DNA of 64,000 nucleotides, from NCBI RefSeq assembly GCF_013004105.1, contig NZ_CP053085.1, forward strand, positions 2,170,001 through 2,234,000, in the 5' to 3' direction. Source of the DNA: Gemmatimonas groenlandica (lineage in GTDB: Bacteria > Gemmatimonadota > Gemmatimonadetes > Gemmatimonadales > Gemmatimonadaceae). Position numbers and translations under genes: made by a program. The notes beneath the pieces were generated by a model. It worked only from the letters and a program-made list of their open reading frames with translations, had not been told where the DNA came from and ran no database searches. This document shows, piece after piece, positions 9,031 through 18,166 of this stretch (position 1 is the stretch's first letter; the number at the start of each line of letters is the position of its first letter).

Positions 9031-10959
9031 ATGCGCCGTGTATTTCGCCGCGTCCTGACGTGTGCCGCATGGACGTGGCTCGTACCGGCTGCCCAGCTGA
9101 CGGCCCAAGGCGTTGCCGCACCGGTCGCTGACTCTACGTACGCGCGGTCGCATTACGTGAAGCGGGTGATGCTGGCGCCGATGCGCGACGGCGCGCGCTT
9201 GATGACGATCGCCTATGTGCCGCGGGATGCGTCGCCGACGCGTCGCTACCCCATCGTGCTGCAGCGCACACCCTTTAGCGCTGGCCCGTACGATTCCACC
9301 ACTATTGCCTCAACGCTTGCCCCCGACGCCTTCATGCTGCGCGACGGCTACATCTTTGTGGCGCAGGAAGTGCGCGGTCGCTACCGCTCGGACGGGACGT
9401 TCGAAAACATGCGACCGCTGCGACCGCAGCAGGATCGCTCGGCCGTCGACGAGGCCACCGACGCGTACGACACTATCGCGTGGCTGCTCACGCATCTCGA
9501 CGGCAACGACGGGCGCGTGGGGCTGTACGGTGTGAGCTACGGCGGATTCTACGCGGCGGCGGCAGCGCTGTCGCGCCATCCCGCCATTGTGGCCACGGCG
9601 CTGGAAGCACCACTGCTCGACGCGTGGAAAGAGGACTTTCATCACCAAGGCGTACTGACGCAGGCCGTGCTGCACGGATTCCCGGTGTTCGGGACGCCGC
9701 GCCCGACGCCGACCGACAAGAATTGGTGGGTGCCGGCCTTCGCTCGCGTGGCCGAGCATACGCTGACCCGTGACGACTACGCGTCGCAACTCGCGCTCGG
9801 CCCGCTACGCGACGTGGGCGCGCGACTGTTGCCGGACGACGCGTGGTGGCGCGCGACGGTGGCGCATCCGAACTACGATGTCTTCTGGCGCGTCCGCACG
9901 CTCGTACCGCAGCTAGCCGGGATCGCGCATCCCGTACTCGTAGTCGGCGGATGGTACGACTCCGAGAACCTGTATGGCACGCTAGCGGCGTACCGTGCGC
10001 TGCGCCGAGGAGGGAACGCGACCCTCGCGATGGGGCCTTTCGGCCACCGCGGCTGGCTGGCGCGGGACGTGGCGCACACCGTGCACGGCGACCTGTACTT
10101 CGGCGACTCCCTCGAGACCTCACTCCAGCGCGACGTGCAAGCGGTGTTCTTCCGCGCGCATCTGAAAGGCGGTGCACCGCTGGCGGCCGGCGCGCGCATG
10201 TTCGACACCGGACGCAAGCGGTGGATGACCTTCGACCGCTGGCCCGCGCGTTCGGTAGTGCGCCGCGACGTCTGGCTCGGCGCTACGCGGACACTCTCGT
10301 TTGCCGACGCGCGCGGGCGGGCAGCCGCGTCGCGCAGCTTCGTGGAGTTCGCAAGCGATCCCCGTACGCCGGTGCCGTCGCGCTGCGGTGGTCCTACCGC
10401 CGAGGACGGGTCGCCCTTCCTGTACATGAGCGGCGACCAGCGTTGCCTCGAGGGGCGCAACGATGTGGCCGTCTTCGGCTCAGTGCCCCTCGCGGCGGAC
10501 GTCACGGTGGCGGGACCGGTGGTGGCGCATCTGACGGTGAGTACCACGGGCACCGACGCCGACATCGTGGTGAAGCTGGTGGATGTGTACCCACCGGACG
10601 AAGCCGATCATCCCCACCGACGCGATAGCACCGTGCATCTGGCGGGTTACCAGCAACTGGTGCGCGCCGGTGTGCTGCGTGCGCGCTGGCGACGGTCCAC
10701 GGCGTCGCCGGCGCCGATGGTGCCTGGCACGCCGACGGCGGTCACGATCGAGCTGCCCGATGTATTCCACACCTTTCGCTCGGGTCATCGCGTGATGCTG
10801 CAGATCCAAGGAAGCTGGTTCCCACTCTTCGATCGCAATCCGCAGCGGTTCGTGCCCAACATCTACGACGCCACGGCGGCCGACTTCGTGGCGGCTCGGC
10901 ACCGCGTCTGGGTTGGGGGCAGCGCCGGTAGTCGACTCGAGGTGCCGACGCTGCGGTAG
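9031..10959 (+). CDS. CocE/NonD family hydrolase (S15, X-Pro dipeptidyl-peptidase-like)
   Basis: A 642-residue exported serine hydrolase. After a signal peptide (about 1-26) comes an alpha/beta-hydrolase domain with the nucleophile elbow GVSYGG (S169). The preceding QEVRGRYRSDGTFENMRP segment is typical of CocE and X-Pro dipeptidyl-peptidases. The C-terminal half is a jelly-roll XPP_C domain (VAHLTVSTTGTDADIVVKLVDVYPPDE, later FRSGHRVMLQIQGSWFPLFDRNPQ). Such enzymes cleave N-acyl amides, esters such as glutaryl-7-ACA or cocaine, or Xaa-Pro dipeptides; the precise substrate cannot be predicted. It stands alone between divergent and convergent neighbours. Length fits the family. Confidence 0.93.
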   Translation: MRRVFRRVLTCAAWTWLVPAAQLTAQGVAAPVADSTYARSHYVKRVMLAPMRDGARLMTIAYVPRDASPTRRYPIVLQRTPFSAGPYDSTTIASTLAPDAFMLRDGYIFVAQEVRGRYRSDGTFENMRPLRPQQDRSAVDEATDAYDTIAWLLTHLDGNDGRVGLYGVSYGGFYAAAAALSRHPAIVATALEAPLLDAWKEDFHHQGVLTQAVLHGFPVFGTPRPTPTDKNWWVPAFARVAEHTLTRDDYASQLALGPLRDVGARLLPDDAWWRATVAHPNYDVFWRVRTLVPQLAGIAHPVLVVGGWYDSENLYGTLAAYRALRRGGNATLAMGPFGHRGWLARDVAHTVHGDLYFGDSLETSLQRDVQAVFFRAHLKGGAPLAAGARMFDTGRKRWMTFDRWPARSVVRRDVWLGATRTLSFADARGRAAASRSFVEFASDPRTPVPSRCGGPTAEDGSPFLYMSGDQRCLEGRNDVAVFGSVPLAADVTVAGPVVAHLTVSTTGTDADIVVKLVDVYPPDEADHPHRRDSTVHLAGYQQLVRAGVLRARWRRSTASPAPMVPGTPTAVTIELPDVFHTFRSGHRVMLQIQGSWFPLFDRNPQRFVPNIYDATAADFVAARHRVWVGGSAGSRLEVPTLR

Positions 10960-11000
10960 CGGGATGCCAGACGAACCGAGCAGTCGGCAGAAGGACAACG

Positions 11001-12161
11001 TTACTGCCCGAATTGAGCCTTTCGCACGGCGGCATAAATTTCGCGCGGCGTGTCATCGTCGGTCGTGCGGTTGATCACGACTCCGATCGACCCGAGTCCA
11101 CGCTTGGCAAACGCTTGCGCCTCGTAGCCCGGTATTGCGCCGTTGTGGCCGATCCACCCCCCACCGAGTATTACGCCAAGTCCGTACCCAGTGTCATAGC
11201 TTTCACCGGGAATGCGAAAGGCGCTGCCCGCAGCCGCCTGTTGTTGCATGACGAACGCCGAGGCGCTCACGAGGCTTCCCGATGCCACCGCTTCGGCGAA
11301 ATGCGCGATATCGCCGGCGGTACTCACGACCGCGCCGGCGGCGCCAGCCCAGCTCGGATTGAGCAGCGTGCCGACCGCCAGATTTTCATTTGGCCTGGTG
11401 ATATCCGCGTAGCCCTGAGCGAAGGGACTCGGCAGCCCGACCACGAGCGGATAGCTCGTCTCCTTCATGCCGACACGGTCGAAGACCCGTATCTGCAGCT
11501 CACGGCCGAGCGTGCTGCCCGTCACCCTTTCCGCGATCATCCCGAGGACGAGATACGACGTATTTGAGTACGCCCACTTGCCGGGCTCGCCTGGCGTGAA
11601 GTACGGCGTCTGCCGTGCAACCACGCCAAGCAACTCGCTCGGTGTCCACGTTCGCGCAGGGTCCGCAATCAGCGAGGCCGTAAACGCTTCGTCATCGGTG
11701 TAGCTCGCCAGGCCAGCGCTGTGATTGAGCACCTGCCGCACGGTCATCCGGTCTCCGTTTGGCACGACGTTCGGCAAATACTTAGCGACCGTCGAGTCGA
11801 TCGAGAGGCGCCCCTCGTCGTGCAACTGCAAAATGATCGTGGCGACCATTGTTTTGGTAATACTCCCGACACGGAAGTGATCCGTCGGCGTGATCGTGCG
11901 CTTAGTCTCGAGGTCGGCCACGCCGCTGGTGAGCGTATACGATCTTCCGTCGGCCAATCGCACGTTCACCACGACTCCGGGAAGCATCTTTGCGCGTACG
12001 ATGCTGTCCACTGTGGTCTGCAGGCCGCGAGGGATGTCAGCCGACTGCGGTGCGGTCGCCGAGTCAGAACACGCGCTCGCCGTCGCCAGAATGGCAACGA
12101 ATCGGCTCGCGCGAAGGAAGCGCCGTAAGGAGGAGTAGGATCTTTCAATGTGCAGTAGCAT
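11001..12161 (-). CDS. Serine hydrolase lipoprotein, beta-lactamase/class C (D-aminopeptidase-like)
   Basis: A 386-residue predicted lipoprotein with a beta-lactamase-family fold. I chose the ATG at 12161: it gives a lipoprotein signal with lipobox ASAC (C31), whereas the longer frame to 12350 overlaps the neighbouring acyltransferase gene. The catalytic S-x-x-K is SITK (S100, K103), in the context HFRVGSITKTM, and the Y-x-N motif is YSN (Y198-N200). The third motif is probably the HNGAIPGY segment (HxG type), as in penicillin-binding esterases and DD-peptidases of class C. Likely role is hydrolysis of a D-amino-acid peptide or ester at the cell envelope. Resistance to beta-lactams should not be assumed. 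Confidence 0.9.
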   Translation of the reverse strand: MLLHIERSYSSLRRFLRASRFVAILATASACSDSATAPQSADIPRGLQTTVDSIVRAKMLPGVVVNVRLADGRSYTLTSGVADLETKRTITPTDHFRVGSITKTMVATIILQLHDEGRLSIDSTVAKYLPNVVPNGDRMTVRQVLNHSAGLASYTDDEAFTASLIADPARTWTPSELLGVVARQTPYFTPGEPGKWAYSNTSYLVLGMIAERVTGSTLGRELQIRVFDRVGMKETSYPLVVGLPSPFAQGYADITRPNENLAVGTLLNPSWAGAAGAVVSTAGDIAHFAEAVASGSLVSASAFVMQQQAAAGSAFRIPGESYDTGYGLGVILGGGWIGHNGAIPGYEAQAFAKRGLGSIGVVINRTTDDDTPREIYAAVRKAQFGQ

Positions 12162-12267
12162 CGAGAGCTCGAGTGTTGTAAGAGGAAAGCGTTGTCGTTC
12201 ACCGTTTGGACACGGTGGAACGCAATAACCCCCCAACGCATCGCACCGGAATTCACGCGCCGACGCG

Positions 12268-13383
12268 CTACAGCACGTGTTGCGCCCCAGGCATTCGTCG
12301 CATAACGCCGGCGATCGCGAACGACGACACGACAGCGATCGTCGAGACAAGCAGGAACTTGAGGAATGTGGGAAGAGCGAGGGCGTGTGCGCTCATCGAC
12401 ACACCGACGACCACCGCCGGATGGATGATGTAGGCCGCATAGGCGCGCGATGCCCAACGGTCCCACCGTGCACTCGGGGCATTGCAGCGCACGCGGAACT
12501 GCCAGAGCAGCACGGCGATGATGCCCCATGCCACGAGCGGGTCCCAGAACGCGTATACGATGTCGGCCGCAGACTGACCGCCGGCCAGAGCACTTCCAGC
12601 GCCGGAGAACACGCCCGTGGAGATGGCGACGATCGGTAGCACGGGAACAACGGCCAGCGACAGCCACCCCCACGGTCGCGCGTGCTTGCGTTCAATGCGT
12701 TCGAGCCAGCGGTGGTCCCAGGCGATGCAACCGAACACGAACAGAAAAACATAGGATGAGAAGTAGCCGAGATTCATGCCGGCCACGTCGCGTCCCAACG
12801 GAAACCACGCACGAATGACGAGGGCCCCCACTCCGACCAGCACCGCCCACACTACCCACCGCCGCGGCGAGGGCACTTGGGCCGGTCGTTCGTCGCGCTC
12901 GCGTCCACTGAATACGAGAGACCACACCGTGAAGCCGGCAGTGAACACCAGCAACGCTTCGGCAAACCAGAGTGGACCGACATTGAACACACCACGCCGA
13001 ATCATTCCCAGCCAAAGCGAGAAGAACTCTGGTCCAAGCGAGGATCGCACCATCGCGCTAGTTGCCGTACCGACAACAAAACCATAGAACAGCAACGGGA
13101 TCCCAAGTCGAAGGAGCCGATCGATGACGAAGGCCCGCACACCTTTGCGCGCCAGCGACGGCGGGCTGAAGTAGCCGGCCAACAGGAAGAAGAATCCCAT
13201 GAAGAACGACTGGCAGACGGCGCAGAACACCGTGAGCACCAGACTCAGCGGGCGCGCGAGGTCATCGACCTCTCGCCAGTACCATCCGCCCGCCGCCCCA
13301 TACACAATCGCCGTGTGGAAGACGATGACGAGCGCGGAGAGTACGACCCGGAGACGGTCAATGAAGAAGGTGCGTGCGTTCAT
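12268..13383 (-). CDS. Membrane acyltransferase, acyltransferase-3 family
   Basis: A 371-residue integral membrane protein with about ten hydrophobic segments and the N-terminal signature FIDRLRVVLSALVIVFHTAIVYG of the acyltransferase-3/OpgC/OafA family, including the conserved histidine after the first helix. The LLAGYFSPPSLARKG segment and the RLLRLGIPLL helix are also typical. Members O-acylate sugars, lipid A, peptidoglycan or glucans, using acyl groups moved across the inner membrane. Its start overlaps the TPR gene stop by four bases (ATGA, 13380-13383), so the two are coupled. The gene ends 106 bases before the serine hydrolase start, and the three may form one envelope-modification unit. 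Confidence 0.9.
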   Translation of the reverse strand: MNARTFFIDRLRVVLSALVIVFHTAIVYGAAGGWYWREVDDLARPLSLVLTVFCAVCQSFFMGFFFLLAGYFSPPSLARKGVRAFVIDRLLRLGIPLLFYGFVVGTATSAMVRSSLGPEFFSLWLGMIRRGVFNVGPLWFAEALLVFTAGFTVWSLVFSGRERDERPAQVPSPRRWVVWAVLVGVGALVIRAWFPLGRDVAGMNLGYFSSYVFLFVFGCIAWDHRWLERIERKHARPWGWLSLAVVPVLPIVAISTGVFSGAGSALAGGQSAADIVYAFWDPLVAWGIIAVLLWQFRVRCNAPSARWDRWASRAYAAYIIHPAVVVGVSMSAHALALPTFLKFLLVSTIAVVSSFAIAGVMRRMPGAQHVL

Positions 13384-14399
13384 CGCGCACCTCGACGAAG
13401 CTCGACCAGCATCGCACGAGCGTGTGTGGCATGATCGCCAGACGGTCGATAGACGAGGAACTGTTCGAGGGCGACAATCGCCTTGTCCGAACGCCCGAGC
13501 GCGGCGTAGGCGAGGCCCAGGCGGTAGTGCGCGCCACCCATCGCGTCGAGCGCCACCGCTTTCTCCAAGGCGATGATGGCCTGTGGAAGCGCTCCTCGTT
13601 CCAGCATCACACGACCCAAGCCAAGCTGAAAAGACGCGTCGTTGGGGGATCGTGCCGAGACGCGCTCGAAGAGGACTTGCGCGCGGCGCAACTCATGCGC
13701 GCGAATCATGGCGGTGCCAAGCGCGTAGTGCGCCTGCGCGAGGAGACGGGCAAGGTCTGCATCGCCGTCGGTTACCACGCGATTCAGCTCGTCGAGCGCC
13801 TGTTCCCACTCCTTGGCATACGCATGGATGTCGGCGCGAAGGATTGCTCCTCGTGCGGACGAAACGGCCCGCAGTTCCTCAGCGAGGGCGACGGCCTGGT
13901 CGGTGCTGCCACCGACCAATCTTGGCGCTTGCAGATAGAACTGGACGAGATCTCGGCGCATCTCGAAATTCGAGGGCTCCAGCACGAGCGCCTTGGTGAA
14001 AGACTCCTTGATTCGTGAGGCGTATCGGAGGCCGCTCGTGAGACCGTCCGATGTCACGATTGCCGCGTACAGCAGACCGAGTGCGTGGTGGCATCGTGGT
14101 GATCGCGGGAGGTCACGTGTGCACTGTTGTACGCGCGGGATCAACGCGTCCCGCTTCTGCGGATCATCGGCCGTCGTCCTCGCGAGGTACCACCACGCGA
14201 CGTCGTCTCGTGGATCGCGCCCAACGCGCTCCCGTGCGACAGCCTCCAGCCGCAGGAAATCACGTCGCGCTTCAATGCTCGCGAGGGAATCCTGCGGCGT
14301 CGGCTGTCGCGAGGCGCCCGCGTTCAGCGCAGTGGCTATCACTACGACGTAGGTCAGCGCGTGGAGCGACCGAGTGTGCTGCCAGAATGGCCAGAGCAT
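13380..14399 (-). CDS. TPR repeat protein, membrane-anchored or secreted
   Basis: A 339-residue protein using the ATG at 14399; this places a hydrophobic segment (HALTYVVVIATALNAG, about residues 12-29) near the N terminus as signal or anchor. A longer frame from 14471 is possible. The rest is helical with tetratricopeptide-like repeats, best seen as ASFQLGLGRVMLERGALPQAI, AHYRLGLAYAALGRSDKAIVALEQF and AEARRDFLRLEAVARERVGRDP-type units; cysteines CTRDLPRSPRC may pair. TPR proteins are usually protein-interaction scaffolds. Coupling to the acyltransferase by a four-base overlap suggests they work together. Confidence 0.8.
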   Translation of the reverse strand: MLWPFWQHTRSLHALTYVVVIATALNAGASRQPTPQDSLASIEARRDFLRLEAVARERVGRDPRDDVAWWYLARTTADDPQKRDALIPRVQQCTRDLPRSPRCHHALGLLYAAIVTSDGLTSGLRYASRIKESFTKALVLEPSNFEMRRDLVQFYLQAPRLVGGSTDQAVALAEELRAVSSARGAILRADIHAYAKEWEQALDELNRVVTDGDADLARLLAQAHYALGTAMIRAHELRRAQVLFERVSARSPNDASFQLGLGRVMLERGALPQAIIALEKAVALDAMGGAHYRLGLAYAALGRSDKAIVALEQFLVYRPSGDHATHARAMLVELRRGAR

Positions 14400-14664
14400 G
14401 AGGGTGCGGTGAAAGGAATGGGCCGAACGGGAGACGCAGTCGCGGTCCGCGCGGTCCATCGACGGATGCACAGTGCGCTCGTTCCGCTGGCCGATCGAGC
14501 GTTGTGGTCCGAGCGGGATTCACGGAGGCCCGGACGGACTGGAATCCCACTCAGCCCCGGATAAGGCCCGCTCACCGTCAACGGCGGCGGGCTGCTCGTG
14601 CGCGGTGATACTTTGTGCGTCGAACTGACCGGCTCCACCCTTCTCGCCTTCTTCGTCTCTGCTC

Positions 14665-15771
14665 ATGGACCTCGCCCCCGCCGCTCCGCTCGCCCTACGC
14701 CGCATCGTGACGGTTGGTGTGGTAGTGATGGCGGTACGCGCCACCCTATTGGTGGCGGGGGCTATCCCACTGTTCGCTGGCGGGGCCCGCAACGGACTGA
14801 TCGCGACCGAGGTGGCGCGTCGTGGGGCGGAGATCATCGCCGCACTGCCCTTCATCGTCCTTACCGGATGGCTCGCCCTGCGCGACCCGCAGGTCCATCA
14901 TCGGTCGTGGCGCTGGTTCGCCGAGCGCATCGGTTGGGGATTGCTCATCTCGACGGTCCATCCGCTGGCCGTCTACTTCGTGATGAATGAGATGGCTCTT
15001 CGCTTCGGCGTTGGCACCGTATCACGACTGACTGCCCTCCAGCACGTGGCCATGGCGCTGCCCGATGCGTTCATGGTGTACGCGGCCGTGGTGCTGCTTA
15101 TCGATTGGATGCAGACGCAACAACGGCTGACAATGACGGCTCGACGCGCCGCAGATCTCCAGCGGGCAGCATCGACCGCGCAGATGCAAGCCCTTCGCGG
15201 ACGCCTCGAGCCGCACTTTCTGTACAATGCGCTCAACGCGATCGGCGACGCCGCGTACGAGAGCGCCGACAAGGCCAACATCCTGTTACGGCGTCTGGCG
15301 GGGCTGCTCAGAGCATCGTTGGCGGACCGAGAGACCCGCGACGTACCGCTCTCCCGCGAGCTCGATATTTTGCACGACTACGTCGAGCTGCAGCGCGAGC
15401 GATTCGGCGATCGCTTTTCGGTGACCGTCGAGGCCACGGAGGACGTGATGTCGTACCGCGTACCACCATTTCTCCTGCTACCGTTGGTGGAGAACGCGGT
15501 CCGTCACGGTGGGGCGGGCAGTCAGTCGGCGCATCCGGTCATCGTGCGCGCCGTGCATTGGCACGGCGCGCTCCACTTGATGGTCGAAGATCAGGGGAGC
15601 GCTGCGGAGTCCTCCCCGCGAGCGCCCGGCTTCGGCGTTGGGCTGGCCAGCACACGCGAGCGCCTGCAGCTGCTGTATGGATCGGCTGCGTCGGTGGAAG
15701 CAGGGCACGACGCCAACGGCGGATTTCGCGTTGACATCGCCATTCCTCTCACGGGGACCAACAATGATTAG
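14665..15771 (+). CDS. Sensor histidine kinase, LytS/YehU type
   Basis: A 368-residue membrane kinase. About four transmembrane helices fill residues 14-147, with no obvious periplasmic sensor domain, followed by a short coiled linker and a His_kinase domain (PF06580 type) with the phosphoacceptor in LEPHFLYNAL (H184). The HATPase region shows the N-box LVENAVRHG and the glycine-rich FGVGLASTRERLQLLYG. The stop overlaps the response regulator by eight bases, so the pair is translationally coupled and is almost certainly a cognate two-component system. The signal is unknown; relatives respond to membrane potential, pyruvate or envelope state. Confidence 0.93.
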   Translation: MDLAPAAPLALRRIVTVGVVVMAVRATLLVAGAIPLFAGGARNGLIATEVARRGAEIIAALPFIVLTGWLALRDPQVHHRSWRWFAERIGWGLLISTVHPLAVYFVMNEMALRFGVGTVSRLTALQHVAMALPDAFMVYAAVVLLIDWMQTQQRLTMTARRAADLQRAASTAQMQALRGRLEPHFLYNALNAIGDAAYESADKANILLRRLAGLLRASLADRETRDVPLSRELDILHDYVELQRERFGDRFSVTVEATEDVMSYRVPPFLLLPLVENAVRHGGAGSQSAHPVIVRAVHWHGALHLMVEDQGSAAESSPRAPGFGVGLASTRERLQLLYGSAASVEAGHDANGGFRVDIAIPLTGTNND

Positions 15772-16516
15772 TGCGTTAATTATCGATGACGAACCACCCG
15801 CCCGTCGCCAGCTTCGTCGTTTGCTGGCCGCGTGGTCAGACATTCAGGTCATCGGCGAAGCCGATTCGGCGGCGACGGCTGTGCAGCGCATCCGCGCGAG
15901 CCCGCCGGATCTGGTATTTCTCGACATCGCACTGCCGGATGGAACGGGCATCGACGTGGTCGAATCGGTCGGCCCGCTGCAAATGCCGCTCACTGTGTTT
16001 GTGACCGCCTATGATGTCCACGCCGTACAGGCCTTCGCGTTGTCGGCGCTGGACTACCTGCTCAAGCCCGTCGAGCCTGAGCGACTCCACGTCGCCCTGG
16101 AGCGGGCACGTGATCGTCTACGCGCGTCAGCACCGAATACACCCTCGGCCGAGACACTCTCGCAGCTCTCGGCGGTGCTTGGTGTCGCACCAACACGCTT
16201 TCGGCGGCGCTGGTTGGTGGATGACGGTCGACGACAGCTATTCGTGCGGACCGATACGATCGACTGGATCGAGGCCATTCGTCACGGTGTTGCCCTGTAC
16301 ATCGGCGCTGAACGGTACGAACTCCGACTCACATTGTCCCATGTGAAAGGGCAGTTGGATCCGGAGGACTTCGTACAGGTCAATCGCTCGCAGATCGTCA
16401 ATTTGCGCTCAGTGAAAGAGGTGCAGCCCTGGTCCCATGGCGACGCGCACCTGGTGCTGCAGAACGGGCGTCGCCTCAGCTGGTCGCGGCGGTTCCGTCG
16501 CGCGAGCGAACAGTAG
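15764..16516 (+). CDS. LytTR-family response regulator
   Basis: A 250-residue DNA-binding regulator that starts at the ATG 15764 inside the end of the kinase gene. Residues 1-115 are a CheY-like receiver with acidic pocket D8-D9-E10, phosphoacceptor D54 (LVFLDIALPDG) and conserved K101 (LLKPVEPERL). Residues about 145-247 are a LytTR domain (DTIDWIEAIRHGVALYI, later FVQVNRSQIVNLRSVKEV and the C-terminal LVLQNGRRLSWSRRFR). It should bind direct-repeat sites upstream of target genes. The ECF sigma gene starts 61 bases downstream on the same strand and is a possible target or read-through partner. Confidence 0.94.
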   Translation: MISALIIDDEPPARRQLRRLLAAWSDIQVIGEADSAATAVQRIRASPPDLVFLDIALPDGTGIDVVESVGPLQMPLTVFVTAYDVHAVQAFALSALDYLLKPVEPERLHVALERARDRLRASAPNTPSAETLSQLSAVLGVAPTRFRRRWLVDDGRRQLFVRTDTIDWIEAIRHGVALYIGAERYELRLTLSHVKGQLDPEDFVQVNRSQIVNLRSVKEVQPWSHGDAHLVLQNGRRLSWSRRFRRASEQ

Positions 16517-16577
16517 GCATGTCGTACTCATTGCTCCCGCTCGAAACCGGAATCTACCCGCCGCGTATTTGGGAGTC

Positions 16578-17135
16578 ATGACCGATTCTGGGCTCGAGCC
16601 GGACCTCGTGGTGCGCCTGCGAAGCGGAGACAGCGCTGCGTTCGAACGCTGTTTCCGTACGATGCACGCGCCGCTGGTCGCATTCGTCGCGCGGTACGTC
16701 GGCGACGTGGCACGCGCCGAAGACGTGGTACAGGAGCTCTTCTTTGCACTATGGCGGGATCGGGCAAAGCTGGAGATTACGGGCAGCTTGCGCGCCTATC
16801 TGTTTTCCGGAGCGCGGAATCGCGCGCTGAATGTGCGTCGCCGCGATCTGGTGGAGCGCGACTGGGAAGCAGACGAAGCGCATGCTGACGTGCGGGCCTT
16901 CCATCCGGCTCCCGAGACACCGGATGCCACGCTCGAAGCTGCAGAGCTGACGGCGCAGGTGGCGTCGGCCTTCGCGACCTTGCCCGAACGATGTCGCTTG
17001 GCGATGCACCTCCGGTGGCGCGAGGGATTGTCCTACGCCGAAATCGCTCAGGTATTGGGCATCGGGGTGAAAGGCGTCGAAAATCAGCTGGCACGCGGCC
17101 TCAAGGCACTCCGAGCGCGTCTCGCCGGCCCCTGA
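16578..17135 (+). CDS. ECF-family RNA polymerase sigma factor (FecI-like)
   Basis: A 185-residue sigma-70 family factor with only regions 2 and 4. Region 2 covers about residues 20-88 (DVARAEDVVQELFFALWRDR), and region 4 about 120-180 (LPERCRLAMHLRWREGLSYAEIA, then the recognition helix in KGVENQLARGLKALR). I use the ATG at 16578, preceded by GGGAG; a frame open back to 16437 overlaps the LytTR gene and lacks sigma features. It is followed by a FecR-type anti-sigma, an STN-TonB receptor and a DUF4249 lipoprotein, so it most likely responds to ligand binding at that receptor and directs transcription of the uptake genes. Confidence 0.94.
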   Translation: MTDSGLEPDLVVRLRSGDSAAFERCFRTMHAPLVAFVARYVGDVARAEDVVQELFFALWRDRAKLEITGSLRAYLFSGARNRALNVRRRDLVERDWEADEAHADVRAFHPAPETPDATLEAAELTAQVASAFATLPERCRLAMHLRWREGLSYAEIAQVLGIGVKGVENQLARGLKALRARLAGP

Positions 17136-17224
17136 TTGGCTCAAGACACCTCGGGATGAGGGGATTTCGCGATCTCCCGTGTCATGCTCCTGACCCCATC
17201 TGCACCCGCACGTCGCGATCCCCC

Positions 17225-18163
17225 ATGACTATCGACTCCACCTCGTCTACCTCCCCCGATGCCGATCTCCCCTCAGGGGCGTTCGGAGAGGCGGTGCGCG
17301 CCGCCGCCAGCGGATCGCCCACGGTGAGTGCGCTCGAGACGGAGCAGGCGTGGCATCGGCTGCGCGAGCGCATCGACCGTGAAATGCCAGTCGTAGTTGG
17401 CAGCATCTCATCGGCGACCAGTACTTCGCGTCGTCGCACAGAGTGGTGGCGCTTTGCGGCCGCGGCGCTGCTCGCCTTCGGCGCGGCCGGTGCATGGCGG
17501 CGTCTCGCCCCCACGCGCGATGCGGTGAGCGCCCCGCTGGGACAACGGGTCGCCGTCACGTTGCCAGACGGGAGTTCGATCACGCTGGCCGCGGGGAGTT
17601 CGGCATCGTGGATACGCGGCTTTCGCGGCGCGCAACGCGAGGTGACACTCGACGGCGAGGCGTATTTCGAGGTAGTGCACGACGGCATGAAGCCATTTCT
17701 CGTGCGCTCGCGGGATGGCATCGCACAGGATGTCGGCACGCGTTTCATCGTTCGTGCCTGGCCTGAGCTGCCGCAGGTGGAAGTGTTGGTGCAGGAAGGC
17801 GTCGTCGCGTTCACCGACAGTACCTCTGCCCGCACGACCGCTGTCGAACGGCGCGTGCAACTTCATGCGGGGCAGCGCGGGCAACTGGACCGGGATGGCC
17901 TTGTCACCGTCATGACCGCTGACAGCGCCGCATTCAGTTGGCTGACCGGCACGTTGGCGTTCGCCGATATGCCCGCACATGAGGCACTGGCCGTCATTGG
18001 CCGATGGTACGGCGTCGCCATTACAGTGCATCCTGCGCTCGCGCAGCGTCGGCTCACGGCCCGCTTTGTTAGTCAACCTTTACCGCAATTGCTGGATGCG
18101 CTCGCACTCGCGTTGGGCGCTTCCGTCGAACGTCGCGGAACGCAGATCACGCTGACTCCCTGA
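17225..18163 (+). CDS. FecR-type anti-sigma/sigma-regulator membrane protein
   Basis: A 312-residue inner-membrane protein. The N-terminal cytoplasmic part (1-70) would hold the ECF sigma factor, one transmembrane helix lies at about 72-92 (WWRFAAAALLAFGAAGAW), and the periplasmic part carries the FecR domain (LPDGSSITLAAGSSASW, EVTLDGEAYFEVVHDGMKPF, VGTRFIVRAW) plus a C-terminal STN-like DUF4974 segment (FADMPAHEALAVIGRWYGV). The ATG at 17225 was chosen because upstream extension overlaps the sigma gene. The gene stops three bases before the receptor gene. It transmits the state of the receptor to the sigma factor. Confidence 0.93.
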   Translation: MTIDSTSSTSPDADLPSGAFGEAVRAAASGSPTVSALETEQAWHRLRERIDREMPVVVGSISSATSTSRRRTEWWRFAAAALLAFGAAGAWRRLAPTRDAVSAPLGQRVAVTLPDGSSITLAAGSSASWIRGFRGAQREVTLDGEAYFEVVHDGMKPFLVRSRDGIAQDVGTRFIVRAWPELPQVEVLVQEGVVAFTDSTSARTTAVERRVQLHAGQRGQLDRDGLVTVMTADSAAFSWLTGTLAFADMPAHEALAVIGRWYGVAITVHPALAQRRLTARFVSQPLPQLLDALALALGASVERRGTQITLTP

Positions 18164-18166
18164 CCC

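Noticed and set aside
11001-12350. Long form of the serine hydrolase with an added 63-residue Cys/Arg-rich N terminus
   Set aside because: The extra part overlaps the acyltransferase gene and would bury the lipoprotein signal; the ATG at 12161 fits better.
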